64,000 nt of DNA from Pseudarthrobacter sp. ATCC 49987 (GTDB lineage Bacteria; Actinomycetota; Actinomycetes; Actinomycetales; Micrococcaceae), in contig NZ_JAABNS010000001.1 in assembly GCF_009928425.1 (NCBI RefSeq), forward strand, positions 3,038,001 to 3,102,000, written 5' to 3'. Positions 29,254-37,709 of this stretch are shown here, in pieces. Under the pieces are notes generated by a model, which had not been told where the DNA came from, did no database searches, and saw only the letters and a list, made by a program, of their open reading frames with translations. Position 1 is the stretch's first letter, and every line of letters starts with the position of its first letter. The position numbers and the translations under genes were made by a program.

Positions 29254-29758
29254 AACCTAGACTCCCGCCACCTGTTCCGGGCTGGGTGTTCCAGGCGCTG
29301 GATGCGGGGAAGCCCGTGGCGGCGGCCCCGAAAGAGGCGGCATCTGCCGGGGCCGGGGCGGGAACCGCAGCGGCGGCGTCGTGCCAGGCCTGGCGCAGCG
29401 GTTCCAACAGTTCGATTGCTTCCCGGGTCAGCGCCGGATCGCGCTGGATGTTCGCGTTGACCAGGGCCGTGGAAACGTAGTTGTACAGGCCAAGGAGGCC
29501 GTCGGCGCCATCCCAGGCGTCCGTTTTGAGCGAGGAGATGAGTTCGGCGATGATGGCTTGGCCGTGCAGGAGGTTCTCAGTGGCGACGGGCCAATTCGCC
29601 GTTTGCTGGGCTGTCTCCGCACGGCCAAGGTCGAGCAGCAACCGGTCGTAGAGCATGGTGAGCAGCCGTGCCGGCGGAGCCGAGAGCACCGAATCCGCCA
29701 GGTACTGGTTGCGCTGGCCGGCATTCCCGTAGCCGCTGCCGAAGGAGGTCAAGGTCAT
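29246..29758 (-). CDS. fliS: Flagellin export chaperone FliS
   Basis: A 170-residue FliS: RNQYLADSVLSAPPARLLTM with LYDRLLLDLGRAE, then the four-helix core (ELISSLKTDAWDGADGLLGL, YNYVSTALVNANI). FliS binds the flagellin C-terminus and prevents premature polymerisation. The last 40 residues are an Ala/Gly/Pro-rich tail not needed for the fold. It overlaps fliD by 4 nt (ATGA). Confidence 0.95.
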   Translation of the reverse strand: MTLTSFGSGYGNAGQRNQYLADSVLSAPPARLLTMLYDRLLLDLGRAETAQQTANWPVATENLLHGQAIIAELISSLKTDAWDGADGLLGLYNYVSTALVNANIQRDPALTREAIELLEPLRQAWHDAAAAVPAPAPADAASFGAAATGFPASSAWNTQPGTGGGSLGFG

Positions 29759-31083
29759 GATGATGAGCTTCCTGAGAGACCGGCGAGTTGGGAGGACAGC
29801 CAGGATGACTGGGCCTTCATGCCGCTGAGTGCGACTTCAAGGGCGGAGTAAGTGCGCTGGAGCGTGGTCCTGCGCATCTCCAAGCGGTCGTCCCAGTCGG
29901 CGATCTGCTCGGTGAAGTCCTTGGCGGCGCTCTGCTGACCCTTGATCTTGGTGCTGAGGAGGCCGGCAGTGGGATCGGAGGCCTGCTTGGCGGCGTCAGC
30001 AACGCGGCCAGCTATGGTTGCCACCGCAGCCATTGTTCCGGCCGGGTCCTTTGCCAGGGCGTCCCCGAACTTGGTGGCGTCGAATTCCATCGTTCCGGTC
30101 TTCGTCAGGCTAATCCCGAACTCAGCCGGCGACTTCCCGTCAACCGGCTGTGAAGCCGCGGAGAGGATTGCTGCATTAACCTGGCGGATGGTGCTGTCAC
30201 CGGTGAATATTCCGCCGGAGGTAATCGGCGCGCCCGCAGCGTTAGTGCTGACGACAACCGCGGTCTTGGTGGAAATCTGGGCAAAGACTCCGTTGACGGA
30301 ACCCACGAGGTCCGAGGCGGCCTTACTGATCTGGGCATTGTCACGGGCAACGGTGACCCGCGTGGTGGTGGCTGAGACTTCGGAGACAGAAATCGAGACT
30401 CCACTGAGTACATCCGCGAACGTGTCAGTGGAGGAGCTGAGCGTAGTTTCGACCCCAGGTATTCCCGCCCACAGCTTGATCTGCGCGTCCTGGGCCGACT
30501 GCACCTTCGTCAGCCCGGCGGTACCGTCCGGATCGGCGATGGTGAACCCGCCGGCAACGCCGGTCATGGAGGAGGCAAATTGCAGCCTGTATTCGCCGCC
30601 GCCCACTGAAACCTTCGACGCCACAATACCCGCGCCGGACAGGTTCACGGCGGAGACGACGTCGTCGAGGGAGGACGTGAGCGGGGTGACGGTGATGGCC
30701 TGGCCCCCTTCGCCGGTGACTGTCATGGTGGTGTAGGGCCATACGGCAAGGTTCTTGCTGACGGAGACCTGCGTCTGGGCCAGCTGGGAGACGGTGAAAT
30801 CCACGGCTCCGGGCTTCGCCCCGGCACTGACCGTGCTGGTGACCTTGGCGGAGCTGCTCGACGCCGAGTAGAGCTCCAGGCCCTTGGGGTCGGCGAGCTT
30901 GCCCGCCTTGCTAGCGAGGTCAGCGACTGCGGTATTGAGTCCCTGTAGGGCCGAGATGCGGGTCAACACGGCCGCGGCCTTGTTCTTGACGAGGTTTTGC
31001 GGCACAGCCTCCACGGCCATGAGCGAGTTGATCAGTGACGTGGTGTCCAAACCGCTGGAAAGTCCGTCGATAGAAAGTCCCAC
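29755..31083 (-). CDS. fliD: Flagellar filament cap protein FliD
   Basis: A 442-residue FliD with the typical start (MGLSIDGLSSGLDTTSLINS-LMAVE) and the C-terminal coiled coil (QQSAAKDFTEQIADWDDRLE, then RRTTLQRTYSALE). It caps the filament and folds incoming flagellin. It contains no cysteine. It is the first gene of the fliD-fliS-unknown unit, about 150 nt after flagellin. Confidence 0.96.
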   Translation of the reverse strand: MGLSIDGLSSGLDTTSLINSLMAVEAVPQNLVKNKAAAVLTRISALQGLNTAVADLASKAGKLADPKGLELYSASSSSAKVTSTVSAGAKPGAVDFTVSQLAQTQVSVSKNLAVWPYTTMTVTGEGGQAITVTPLTSSLDDVVSAVNLSGAGIVASKVSVGGGEYRLQFASSMTGVAGGFTIADPDGTAGLTKVQSAQDAQIKLWAGIPGVETTLSSSTDTFADVLSGVSISVSEVSATTTRVTVARDNAQISKAASDLVGSVNGVFAQISTKTAVVVSTNAAGAPITSGGIFTGDSTIRQVNAAILSAASQPVDGKSPAEFGISLTKTGTMEFDATKFGDALAKDPAGTMAAVATIAGRVADAAKQASDPTAGLLSTKIKGQQSAAKDFTEQIADWDDRLEMRRTTLQRTYSALEVALSGMKAQSSWLSSQLAGLSGSSSS

Positions 31084-31141
31084 GCCTACAACTCCTTAGA
31101 ACAATGGTCGGCTGAAAAGGTAATGGCTGGTGGTACTGCAC

Positions 31142-31176
31142 AGCGCCCGGGGAGAAGAATCCACTCCCCGGGCGCT
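31142..31176 (-). terminator. Hairpin terminator after flagellin
   Basis: Perfect 13-bp arms (AGCGCCCGGGGAG and complement) with a 9-nt loop, 58 nt beyond the flagellin stop. It lacks a T run but is very stable. It probably insulates highly expressed flagellin from fliD. Confidence 0.8.
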
Positions 31177-31233
31177 ACATGCTGGCTGAACTTTGTAGCG
31201 GAAACCACCGGAGTGATCGTGTCCCGCTGTTGT

Positions 31234-32403
31234 TTAGCGCAGGAGCTGCAGAACACCCTGGTTGGACTGGTTTGCCTGGGCCAGCATCGCAGTGCCTGCC
31301 TGGGACAGGATGTTGTTGCGAGTGAACTTGACCATTTCCTCAGCCATGTCCGTGTCGCGGATACGGGAGTTGGAAGCCGTCAGGTTTTCCTTGGCGACGT
31401 TGATCGTCTGCACAGCCGACTCGAGGCGGTTCTGGGTGGCACCCAGATCTGCACGGGCCGTTGAGACCTGAGTGATCTGCGCATCGATGAGGTCGATCGA
31501 CGCACGAGCCGCGGTCGCGCTTGTGAAGTCGAGGCCGAGCGGAACAGTTGCCCCGGCAACACCGGCGGCAACGCCCGTACCGGCTGCTACACCGGGCGTC
31601 ACAGTGCCACCATCCAGCGACTTAACAATGATGCCCGTGCCAGCTCCGTTGGCATCCTTCTCAACTGAAACAGAGAACTTTGAAGAGAAGTTGTCATCTG
31701 CGCGCAGCGCACTGGCAAACTGCTCCACACTCGTGAAGGAAGCCGCGGCGCCGAGGTTACCCGTCGTGATCGCGGTCTCGACACCGGCCTTGGTCGTGGT
31801 GAAGGTGTACGCGCCAGTAAGAGCTGCGGGGGACGCGATCGCGAAGGTCGCGCTGGGAACAGCGTTTCCGCCCGAAACGAGAGCTGCCTTCACATCGGAC
31901 ACGCTTGCCGCACCGAGTTTTACGTCAATCTGGCTGCTCGTGTCAGAGCTTGCACCGACCTGAAGGCTGATCGACGGGACCGATCCGTTGAGCAGCTTGA
32001 CACCGTTGAAGTCTGTTGAGTCTGCAATCCTGCCCAACTCCTCAACAAGGCTTGCGGCTTCCGTGCCGATGGCTTCGCGAGACTTGACGCTGTTCGTATC
32101 ATTCGCTGCCTGGACGCCCAGGTCACGCAGACGCTGCAGGATGGAGTGGGTCTGGTTCAGGCCGCCTTCAGCGGTCTGGACGGCGCCAATGCCATCCTGG
32201 GCGTTGCGAGCGGCAACCGTGAGGCCACCGATCTGGGATTTCAGGCCTTCGGAGATTGCCAGGCCGGCCGCGTCGTCCCCGGCGCGGTTGATGCGCAGGC
32301 AGCTGGAAAGCTTCTCCAGCGACTTGGACAGGTCGGTCTGGGTGTTGCTGAGGCTGCGGTAAGCGTTGTTCGCGGCCATGTTGGTGTTGATCTGCATTCC
32401 CAT
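31234..32403 (-). CDS. fliC: Flagellin
   Basis: A 389-residue flagellin with conserved N-terminal (MGMQINTNMAANNAYRSLSN) and C-terminal (NRLESAVQTINVAKENLTAS, SRIRDTDMAEEMV, ending QGVLQLLR) D0/D1 helices around a variable middle (about 165-300). The start has GGAGG 7 nt upstream. Residue 35 is a cysteine in SSCLRIN, where flagellins normally have glycine. A FliA-like promoter lies about 65 nt upstream. FliW (35474) and CsrA (8048) probably tune its translation. Confidence 0.97.
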   Translation of the reverse strand: MGMQINTNMAANNAYRSLSNTQTDLSKSLEKLSSCLRINRAGDDAAGLAISEGLKSQIGGLTVAARNAQDGIGAVQTAEGGLNQTHSILQRLRDLGVQAANDTNSVKSREAIGTEAASLVEELGRIADSTDFNGVKLLNGSVPSISLQVGASSDTSSQIDVKLGAASVSDVKAALVSGGNAVPSATFAIASPAALTGAYTFTTTKAGVETAITTGNLGAAASFTSVEQFASALRADDNFSSKFSVSVEKDANGAGTGIIVKSLDGGTVTPGVAAGTGVAAGVAGATVPLGLDFTSATAARASIDLIDAQITQVSTARADLGATQNRLESAVQTINVAKENLTASNSRIRDTDMAEEMVKFTRNNILSQAGTAMLAQANQSNQGVLQLLR

Positions 32404-32465
32404 GATGTTTCCTCCATGATGTGGGACAGTGTGCGATGGCCCATCCGTGGGCCTTCACGAGTACT

Positions 32466-32492
32466 TATCGCCGTTACTCAAGCACAGGTAAG
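32466..32492 (-). promoter_or_regulatory. FliA-like promoter upstream of flagellin
   Basis: On the minus strand: TTAC at 32492-32489, a 15-nt spacer, then GGCGATAA at 32473-32466. It differs from the consensus by one base in each half but keeps the exact spacing. Confidence 0.65.
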
Positions 32493-32550
32493 CAAAATCT
32501 CGAATTCATTTTCAAACTCGGCCGAATCCGTTTCACCAGCCGGCAATCAC

Positions 32551-32577
32551 TAACGCATTCCGTAGCCCTGCCGATAG
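32551..32577 (+). promoter_or_regulatory. FliA-like promoter upstream of flgN-flgK-flgL-fliW
   Basis: TAAC at 32551-32554, a 15-nt spacer, then GCCGATAG at 32570-32577, pointing toward flgN. With the flagellin promoter it makes a divergent late-gene control region. Confidence 0.72.
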
Positions 32578-32673
32578 TTTCTACGAACCCTGCTGAAGGC
32601 TGAATCGTCCGCACGATGAAATAGACGCCTCGGCACCACCGCACTAGTCATCTATGAGGGAGCCGTCCGGACC

Positions 32674-33162
32674 ATGGCCATCCACGAACTTTCAGCCCTG
32701 CTGTGGCGGGAGCGTGAACTCCTGGACGTTCTCACCTTCAAGCTTGAGGAAGAGCAGCTGCTGCTCACCTCGGGCAAGTCACGCTGGCTGCCGCACGGAA
32801 CCAAAGAAGTAGAACAGGTTCTGGGGCATCTCTCCCAGGCGAGCCTGGCGCGCACCATTGAAGCGGCTGTCGTCGCCGAGACCTGGGGCCTCCCCACCAA
32901 TGCGTCCCTGGCGGAACTGGCCGCCGCAGCGCCGGAAGGTGCCTGGTCCGAGATCCTCACCGCGCATCTGAACGCCCTGACTAAGCAGACGGCCCTGATC
33001 AAGGAACTACGCGATTCCAACGAGCAGTACCTGCGCACCGCCGTCCGTTCCACGCAGGAGTCCCTTGCGGACCTGAGGCCAGTCGCTGCGGCCGGCACGT
33101 ATGATGCGCAGGGCAAAACAGGGGAAACCGCCGGCTCCCGCATCTTTGACAAGCAGTTCTAA
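32674..33162 (+). CDS. flgN: FlgN-family flagellar export chaperone
   Basis: A 162-residue helical protein directly before flgK and flgL, the clients of FlgN. It contains LSALLWRERELLDVLTFKLE and ETWGLPTNASLAELAAAAPE. FlgN escorts the hook-filament junction proteins to the export gate. A clear paralogue is encoded at 7451-8011. The 10-nt gap to flgK suggests co-translation. Confidence 0.88.
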   Translation: MAIHELSALLWRERELLDVLTFKLEEEQLLLTSGKSRWLPHGTKEVEQVLGHLSQASLARTIEAAVVAETWGLPTNASLAELAAAAPEGAWSEILTAHLNALTKQTALIKELRDSNEQYLRTAVRSTQESLADLRPVAAAGTYDAQGKTGETAGSRIFDKQF

Positions 33163-33172
33163 GGAAGCGAGC

Positions 33173-34585
33173 ATGAGCACCTTCGGCGCATTGAACACGG
33201 CCTACCGCGGGCTGACGGCAGCCCAGCAGGGCATGAACGTTGCCGGGCAGAACATCGCCAACGCGGCGACTGAGGGGTACACCCGGCAGCGCGTCGATCA
33301 GTCTTCCCTGGCGGCACCCGCGCGGGGCCTCTTCAGCGGCGGACTGTTGCAGGCCGGCCAGGGCGTGTCCGTGAACGCCATCTCACGGCTCGGCAACAGC
33401 TTCCTGGACGCCGGAGTCCGCTCGGCGGGCGCCCAGGCGGGCTACGCCAGCACCCGGTCCTCCGCGCTCCAGGGGATTGAAGGCATCCTTCAGGAACCCG
33501 GCGAAAACGGCATCTCCACCGCGCTCCAGGGCTTCTGGTCCGCCTGGCAGGGCGCATCTAACCAGCCTGACGATTCCACCGCCAAGGGTCTCGTTCTTCA
33601 GGCCGGAAATGACCTGGCCACGAAGGTCTCCTCGTCTTACCGCGCCCTCGAAGCACAGTGGAGCAGCGTCCGGGGTCAGGCCGAGGGCGCCGTCCAAGCC
33701 GTCAACGCCGCCGCCGCCCAAGTGGCCGCCTACAACACAACTATCCGTTCCACCCTCGCCGCGGGCGGATCTGCCAACGAGCTGATCGATGCCCGGGCCA
33801 AGCTCACCGAGACCATCTCCCGTCTGACGGGCGGCACGGTCCGGGAACAGGCCGACGGCACCCTGGATGTCCACGTTGGTGGCAACGCGCTGGTGATGAG
33901 CGGCTCTGTCCGGGCACTCACCTTGTCCGGAAGCCAGACTTCGGACAAACTCGGCGCCTCCGTTCAGCTCGAGTGGGCGGACAGGCCGGGCGCGGCCATA
34001 GCCGTCGCCGAGGGTGAAATCGCCGGTGCATTGTCGGTGTTGGCCCCTGCCGCCAAGGGCGGCGCCATCGACGCTGCCGCGCAGGCAATCAACAAGTTCG
34101 CCGGAGACTTGAGGGACGCCGTCAACGCCCTTCACTCCGGCGGACGGAAATCCGACGGCACTCCTGCCGACAACTTTTTCGACCCAGCACCAGCTGGCCC
34201 GGCGGCCCTCGGTCTCGCCGTCCTACCTAAGGGCGCCGCTGAGATCGCGGTCGGCGTCGCCGGTGCAGGGAACCTCGACGGCAGCCTGGCCGACAAGATC
34301 TCCCAGCTCGGCGCAGGCCCGGGGTCCCCGGACAACGTTTGGGAAAGTGTCGTCACGGGCATCGGTGTGCAGTCCCGCGGAGCCCAGCAACATGAATCGC
34401 TGAGCTCGACGGCGGAGATCTCCGCTCAAACCAGCCGCGCCTCGCAGGCATCAGTGAGCCTGGACGAGGAAAACGTCAGTCTGCTCACCAACCAGCACGC
34501 CTACCAGGCTGCGGCCCGCGTGATGACCGCCGTCGACGAAGCACTTGACGTGCTGATCAACCGCACTGGATTGGTAGGAAGGTAG
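33173..34585 (+). CDS. flgK: Flagellar hook-associated protein FlgK (HAP1)
   Basis: A 470-residue junction protein. The N-terminus is MSTFGALNTAYRGLTAAQQG, then MNVAGQNIANAATEGYTRQR. The C-terminal heptads are SQASVSLDEENVSLLTNQHA and YQAAARVMTAVDEALD. I use the ATG at 33173, which has AAGGAAG upstream, rather than a longer frame that runs back into flgN. It contains no cysteine. Confidence 0.96.
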   Translation: MSTFGALNTAYRGLTAAQQGMNVAGQNIANAATEGYTRQRVDQSSLAAPARGLFSGGLLQAGQGVSVNAISRLGNSFLDAGVRSAGAQAGYASTRSSALQGIEGILQEPGENGISTALQGFWSAWQGASNQPDDSTAKGLVLQAGNDLATKVSSSYRALEAQWSSVRGQAEGAVQAVNAAAAQVAAYNTTIRSTLAAGGSANELIDARAKLTETISRLTGGTVREQADGTLDVHVGGNALVMSGSVRALTLSGSQTSDKLGASVQLEWADRPGAAIAVAEGEIAGALSVLAPAAKGGAIDAAAQAINKFAGDLRDAVNALHSGGRKSDGTPADNFFDPAPAGPAALGLAVLPKGAAEIAVGVAGAGNLDGSLADKISQLGAGPGSPDNVWESVVTGIGVQSRGAQQHESLSSTAEISAQTSRASQASVSLDEENVSLLTNQHAYQAAARVMTAVDEALDVLINRTGLVGR

Positions 34586-34589
34586 AACC

Positions 34590-35477
34590 ATGCTGAACCG
34601 GGTAACAAACCTGACCATGAGCACAAATGCCCAGCGGACGTTGCAGGCTCAGCAGTCGAAGCTGGCAGAGCTGCAGGAGAAGGCCACAACGCTGGACAAG
34701 ATCTCGCGGCCCTCCGACGATCCCACAGCCACCGGACAGGCTTTGCAGACCCGCGCCCGGCTGGCCGCCACCGCACAGTACGGACGCAACATTGAGGACG
34801 GCGGACGCTGGCTCACGGCTGCCGACTCGGCTTTGGGGAACGCCAACAATGTGCTTAACAAGATCCGCGATCTGACCGTCCAAGCCGGCAACGGCACTCT
34901 CAACAAGACGGCAAAGGACGCCATCGCTATCCAGTTGGACGGGCTGAACCAGGATCTGCTCTCGATCGCCAATACCAAACACTTGGGACGCAACGTCTTT
35001 GCTGGCAGCTCCGACGCAGCGACTGCCTTTGGCCCGGCGGACCCCTCGGCTTTCAACGGGGCCGCGAACAGCTCAGTGGAACGCCGCATCAGCGGCGACC
35101 AGACCATCCGAGTCGATGCCGACGGAGCCAAAATATTCGGAGAGGGGCCCACTTCGGTCTTCAAACTCGTCAGCGATATGGCGAATGCGTTGCGGTCTGG
35201 CGCGGATATTTCGGCGAAATTGACGGATGTGGACACCGTGTTGTCGAACGTCATCTCCGGGCGTGCTGAAATAGGAACCCAGCAAGTACGGCTGGAACGT
35301 GCCGGCACCGTCAACACAGAATTGGAGGCCACCTTGGACGCCCAGCGGACCGGCATTGAAAAGGCAGATCTCGGCAGCGTCATCATGGACCTGAAACTTC
35401 AGGAAACCAACTACCAGGTGGCTCTGGCCGCCACGGCGCGGGTCCTGCAGCCGACGCTGATGGACTTCCTCCGGTGA
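34590..35477 (+). CDS. flgL: Flagellar hook-associated protein FlgL (HAP3)
   Basis: A 295-residue junction protein related to flagellin ends: MLNRVTNLTMSTNAQRTLQA, LDKISRPSDDPTATGQALQT near the start and TNYQVALAATARVLQPTLMD at the end. It connects FlgK to the filament. The start is 4 nt after the flgK stop, and the stop overlaps the fliW GTG start. Confidence 0.95.
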   Translation: MLNRVTNLTMSTNAQRTLQAQQSKLAELQEKATTLDKISRPSDDPTATGQALQTRARLAATAQYGRNIEDGGRWLTAADSALGNANNVLNKIRDLTVQAGNGTLNKTAKDAIAIQLDGLNQDLLSIANTKHLGRNVFAGSSDAATAFGPADPSAFNGAANSSVERRISGDQTIRVDADGAKIFGEGPTSVFKLVSDMANALRSGADISAKLTDVDTVLSNVISGRAEIGTQQVRLERAGTVNTELEATLDAQRTGIEKADLGSVIMDLKLQETNYQVALAATARVLQPTLMDFLR

Positions 35478-35866
35478 GTACTGCCGTGCTGAACACACCA
35501 GTGTCATTCACCGTCCCGATGCCGGGACTCGAGAACGCCCACGACTTCACCCTCCGGAGCGTCGATGGCGCAACCGGGTTGTACGCGCTGGAAGCGACCT
35601 CCGGCACCCCCGCGAGGTTGTTCCTGGCCGACGCGGCCGTCTTCGTGCCCGGCTACAACCCGCCGATTCCAGCTGCCGCGCTGGAGGCCCTGGAGCTGGA
35701 GGAGGGCGAGGCACCGCAGGTACTGGTCGTACTCAACCACTCCCCCAAAGCCACGACGGTGAACCTCATGGCCCCGATTGTGCTGAACACGGCAACCCGC
35801 CGTTGCAGCCAGCTGGTCCTGGACGGCCGCGAATACCCGCTTCGGGCGGACCTCAACTCGCTCTGA
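35474..35866 (+). CDS. fliW: Flagellar assembly factor FliW
   Basis: A 130-residue FliW: FTVPMPGLENAHDFTLRSVD near the start and VLVVLNHSPKATTVNLMAPI with VLNTATRRCSQLVL, the conserved FliW core. FliW binds both flagellin and CsrA, so that free flagellin lowers flagellin translation. Its GTG start overlaps the flgL stop (GTGA). Confidence 0.95.
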   Translation: MSTAVLNTPVSFTVPMPGLENAHDFTLRSVDGATGLYALEATSGTPARLFLADAAVFVPGYNPPIPAAALEALELEEGEAPQVLVVLNHSPKATTVNLMAPIVLNTATRRCSQLVLDGREYPLRADLNSL

Positions 35867-35888
35867 CGGTCACTCCCGGACCCAGGAC

Positions 35889-36434
35889 TCACCAGAAATG
35901 CGCGACGTCGATCACCAGTCGTGAGCCTGTATCCGGCCCCGCCAGGGAGAAGACGCGGAACGGCAGCCGGGCACGGACCCCGAGGCCAAGGGTTGAGTAC
36001 CCCTCGAAGCTGCCCGCCCATGCCGCTTGCCGGAACGTCTGGTAGCCGTTGACGTCGGTCAGTTCATTCGGGTTTGCCGGGTTGTAGGTGGCGTTGCCGT
36101 TGTCGTCATAGGCCGGGGCGTTGGCGGTGATCTGGAGGAACGCCTGGCCCCGCAGCGGGACGGGGAGGCCCGATCCGTCCTGCGTCACTTGTGGAACGTA
36201 GCGGACGGTGTAGCCGCCGACAGGTCCGTTGAGATCAATGACCAGCCGGTCGAAGCAGTAGTGCTGGCCGGTGCGGACGTTCGTCAGCTTGGCCTGGCTC
36301 AGTGCCGGTTCCGCTTTGACCAGCGACCCCCACACCAGCCCGCAATAGGGAGCCGCTGATGCGGGACCGGGCGCCACAAGCCCGGATCCAACCGCCATCA
36401 GGATAGCTATCAACCACACCCTGAACGTCTTCAT
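35889..36434 (-). CDS. Secreted AMIN-like domain protein
   Basis: A 181-residue protein with a signal peptide (MKTFRVWLIAILMAVGSGLV, cleavage near ASA-AP). The remainder resembles the AMIN-like domain of actinobacterial exported proteins: LTNVRTGQHYCFDRLVIDLN, YTVRYVPQVTQDGSGLPVPL, and a C-terminal FRVFSLAGPDTGSRLVIDVA. AMIN-type domains often bind cell wall. Cys residues at about 31 and 60 could form a disulphide. It converges with fliW; no partner gene is evident. Confidence 0.78.
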   Translation of the reverse strand: MKTFRVWLIAILMAVGSGLVAPGPASAAPYCGLVWGSLVKAEPALSQAKLTNVRTGQHYCFDRLVIDLNGPVGGYTVRYVPQVTQDGSGLPVPLRGQAFLQITANAPAYDDNGNATYNPANPNELTDVNGYQTFRQAAWAGSFEGYSTLGLGVRARLPFRVFSLAGPDTGSRLVIDVAHFW

Positions 36435-36611
36435 GTGGGCCCCCTAAAGAGATGAGATAGCTTCAGAATAGGAGCATTTCGGGGCTGAATCGAGGGGCCT
36501 GCCGGATCGGCGCCCAACCGTTAGGCTGCGCCGCGGCCGGTCACAGGACCGTTGCACCGGCGTCGTCCGCTTGTTATTGAACCCGCTGGTTGGAGAAGTC
36601 CCGGCGAAACG

Positions 36612-36649
36612 GCGAAACGCCGGTCCCCTTGCGGGAGCCGGCGTTTCGC
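36612..36649. terminator. Hairpin after DUF4193 gene
   Basis: Perfect 12-bp arms (GCGAAACGCCGG and complement) with a 14-nt loop, 50 nt beyond the stop of the DUF4193 gene. The surrounding 36435-36698 gap holds nothing else I can recognise. Confidence 0.75.
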
Positions 36650-36698
36650 AGTGCCTTGCTGTCTTGCTATGAAGTGGTGGTGCGCGGTGGAAGGTCCC

Positions 36699-37001
36699 CT
36701 AGCCTTCGCAATCGCGGCAGTACTTCATGCCGTTCTTTTCCTTGGCCACCTGGGACCGGTGACGGACCAGGAAGCAGGAGGAGCAGGTGAATTCGTCGGA
36801 CTGTTCGGGAACAACAATGACCGTTAGTTCTTCGCCGGAAAGGTCGGCGCCGGGAAGGTCGATGCCTTCAGCCGTGTCGTTCTCATCGACGTCGATGACA
36901 GCGGTCTGGGCGCCGCCGCCGCGGGACGCCTGAAGGGCCTCCAGCGATTCAGCGGGAGACTCTTCTTCTGTCTTGCGTGGTGCGTCGTAATCGGTAGCCA
37001 T
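36699..37001 (-). CDS. DUF4193 family protein
   Basis: A 100-residue acidic protein with the family start MATDYDAPRKTEEESPAESL and a C-terminal four-cysteine zinc-ribbon-like motif (FTCSSCFLVRHRSQ ... YCRDCEG). The family is widespread in Actinobacteria and its role is not established. I use the ATG at 37001; the frame runs 4 codons further up to 37013. Confidence 0.9.
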   Translation of the reverse strand: MATDYDAPRKTEEESPAESLEALQASRGGGAQTAVIDVDENDTAEGIDLPGADLSGEELTVIVVPEQSDEFTCSSCFLVRHRSQVAKEKNGMKYCRDCEG

Positions 37002-37134
37002 TTGGGGGTTCACTTTCGTTGCTGCGCAGCGCCATTTCAGGCACCTCAGTGAAGAAGTTTAGGACATTATGCACGCAGTTGAAGAATAGTGTGGCGAATC
37101 CGACACTTTGCGTCGGACAGTCCCAGCAGCCCGC

Positions 37135-37623
37135 TCAGGTTACCGGCCAGACAATGAGCGTCTTCCACTTGGCTGGGTCGGGCTCCGCCGCCGGGTCGCT
37201 GAGATAGTACTCCCACATCGCATTCCCCGGCGTCAGGCCGTCGGCCTGCATCTTCCCCATAATCGCCCCGTACGTTTCGGGCAGAGTCTCGTACGGGCCC
37301 ACGTGCATCGCTTCGAACGCCTGGCCCGCCGGGAGGGTTCCCGCGGTCACCCCGCCGTCGCCCCCGCCGGGAAAGGGCGCCGCCACGGGAAAGCCCGCCT
37401 CAACGTCGACGACGTCGGTCGGCATTCCGCGGTACATGGCGAATGGCGGTCCCGCCAGCTGGACGTGCTGTTGTTCGGCCGCGCTCATCACCAAGCTGTA
37501 GGCGCGGCTGAAGAACCCGCGCAACTCCTTCATGGGAACGGTCTCCCGCAACACCGCCGTCGGCTGCTCCTGGAGCTGCGTGGACTTGATGTCCGGCGTC
37601 TTTTCCGGATTCGTTTCAGTCAT
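37135..37623 (-). CDS. GyrI-like small-molecule-binding protein
   Basis: A 162-residue protein matching the GyrI/AraC effector-binding fold: AVLRETVPMKELRGFFSRAY, then GPPFAMYRGM, and the end HVGPYETLPETYGAIMGKMQ. Standalone GyrI-like proteins bind or hydrolyse varied small molecules. The ligand here is unknown. It has no close operon partner. Confidence 0.85.
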   Translation of the reverse strand: MTETNPEKTPDIKSTQLQEQPTAVLRETVPMKELRGFFSRAYSLVMSAAEQQHVQLAGPPFAMYRGMPTDVVDVEAGFPVAAPFPGGGDGGVTAGTLPAGQAFEAMHVGPYETLPETYGAIMGKMQADGLTPGNAMWEYYLSDPAAEPDPAKWKTLIVWPVT

Positions 37624-37709
37624 ACGCCCAGACTCCGCCGTGCGGATTCCGTGGACTAGGGCCTAACGTCCCGCGGGCCAGGTGTCCGGACGTTGGCGAA
37701 CAGGTTCGA

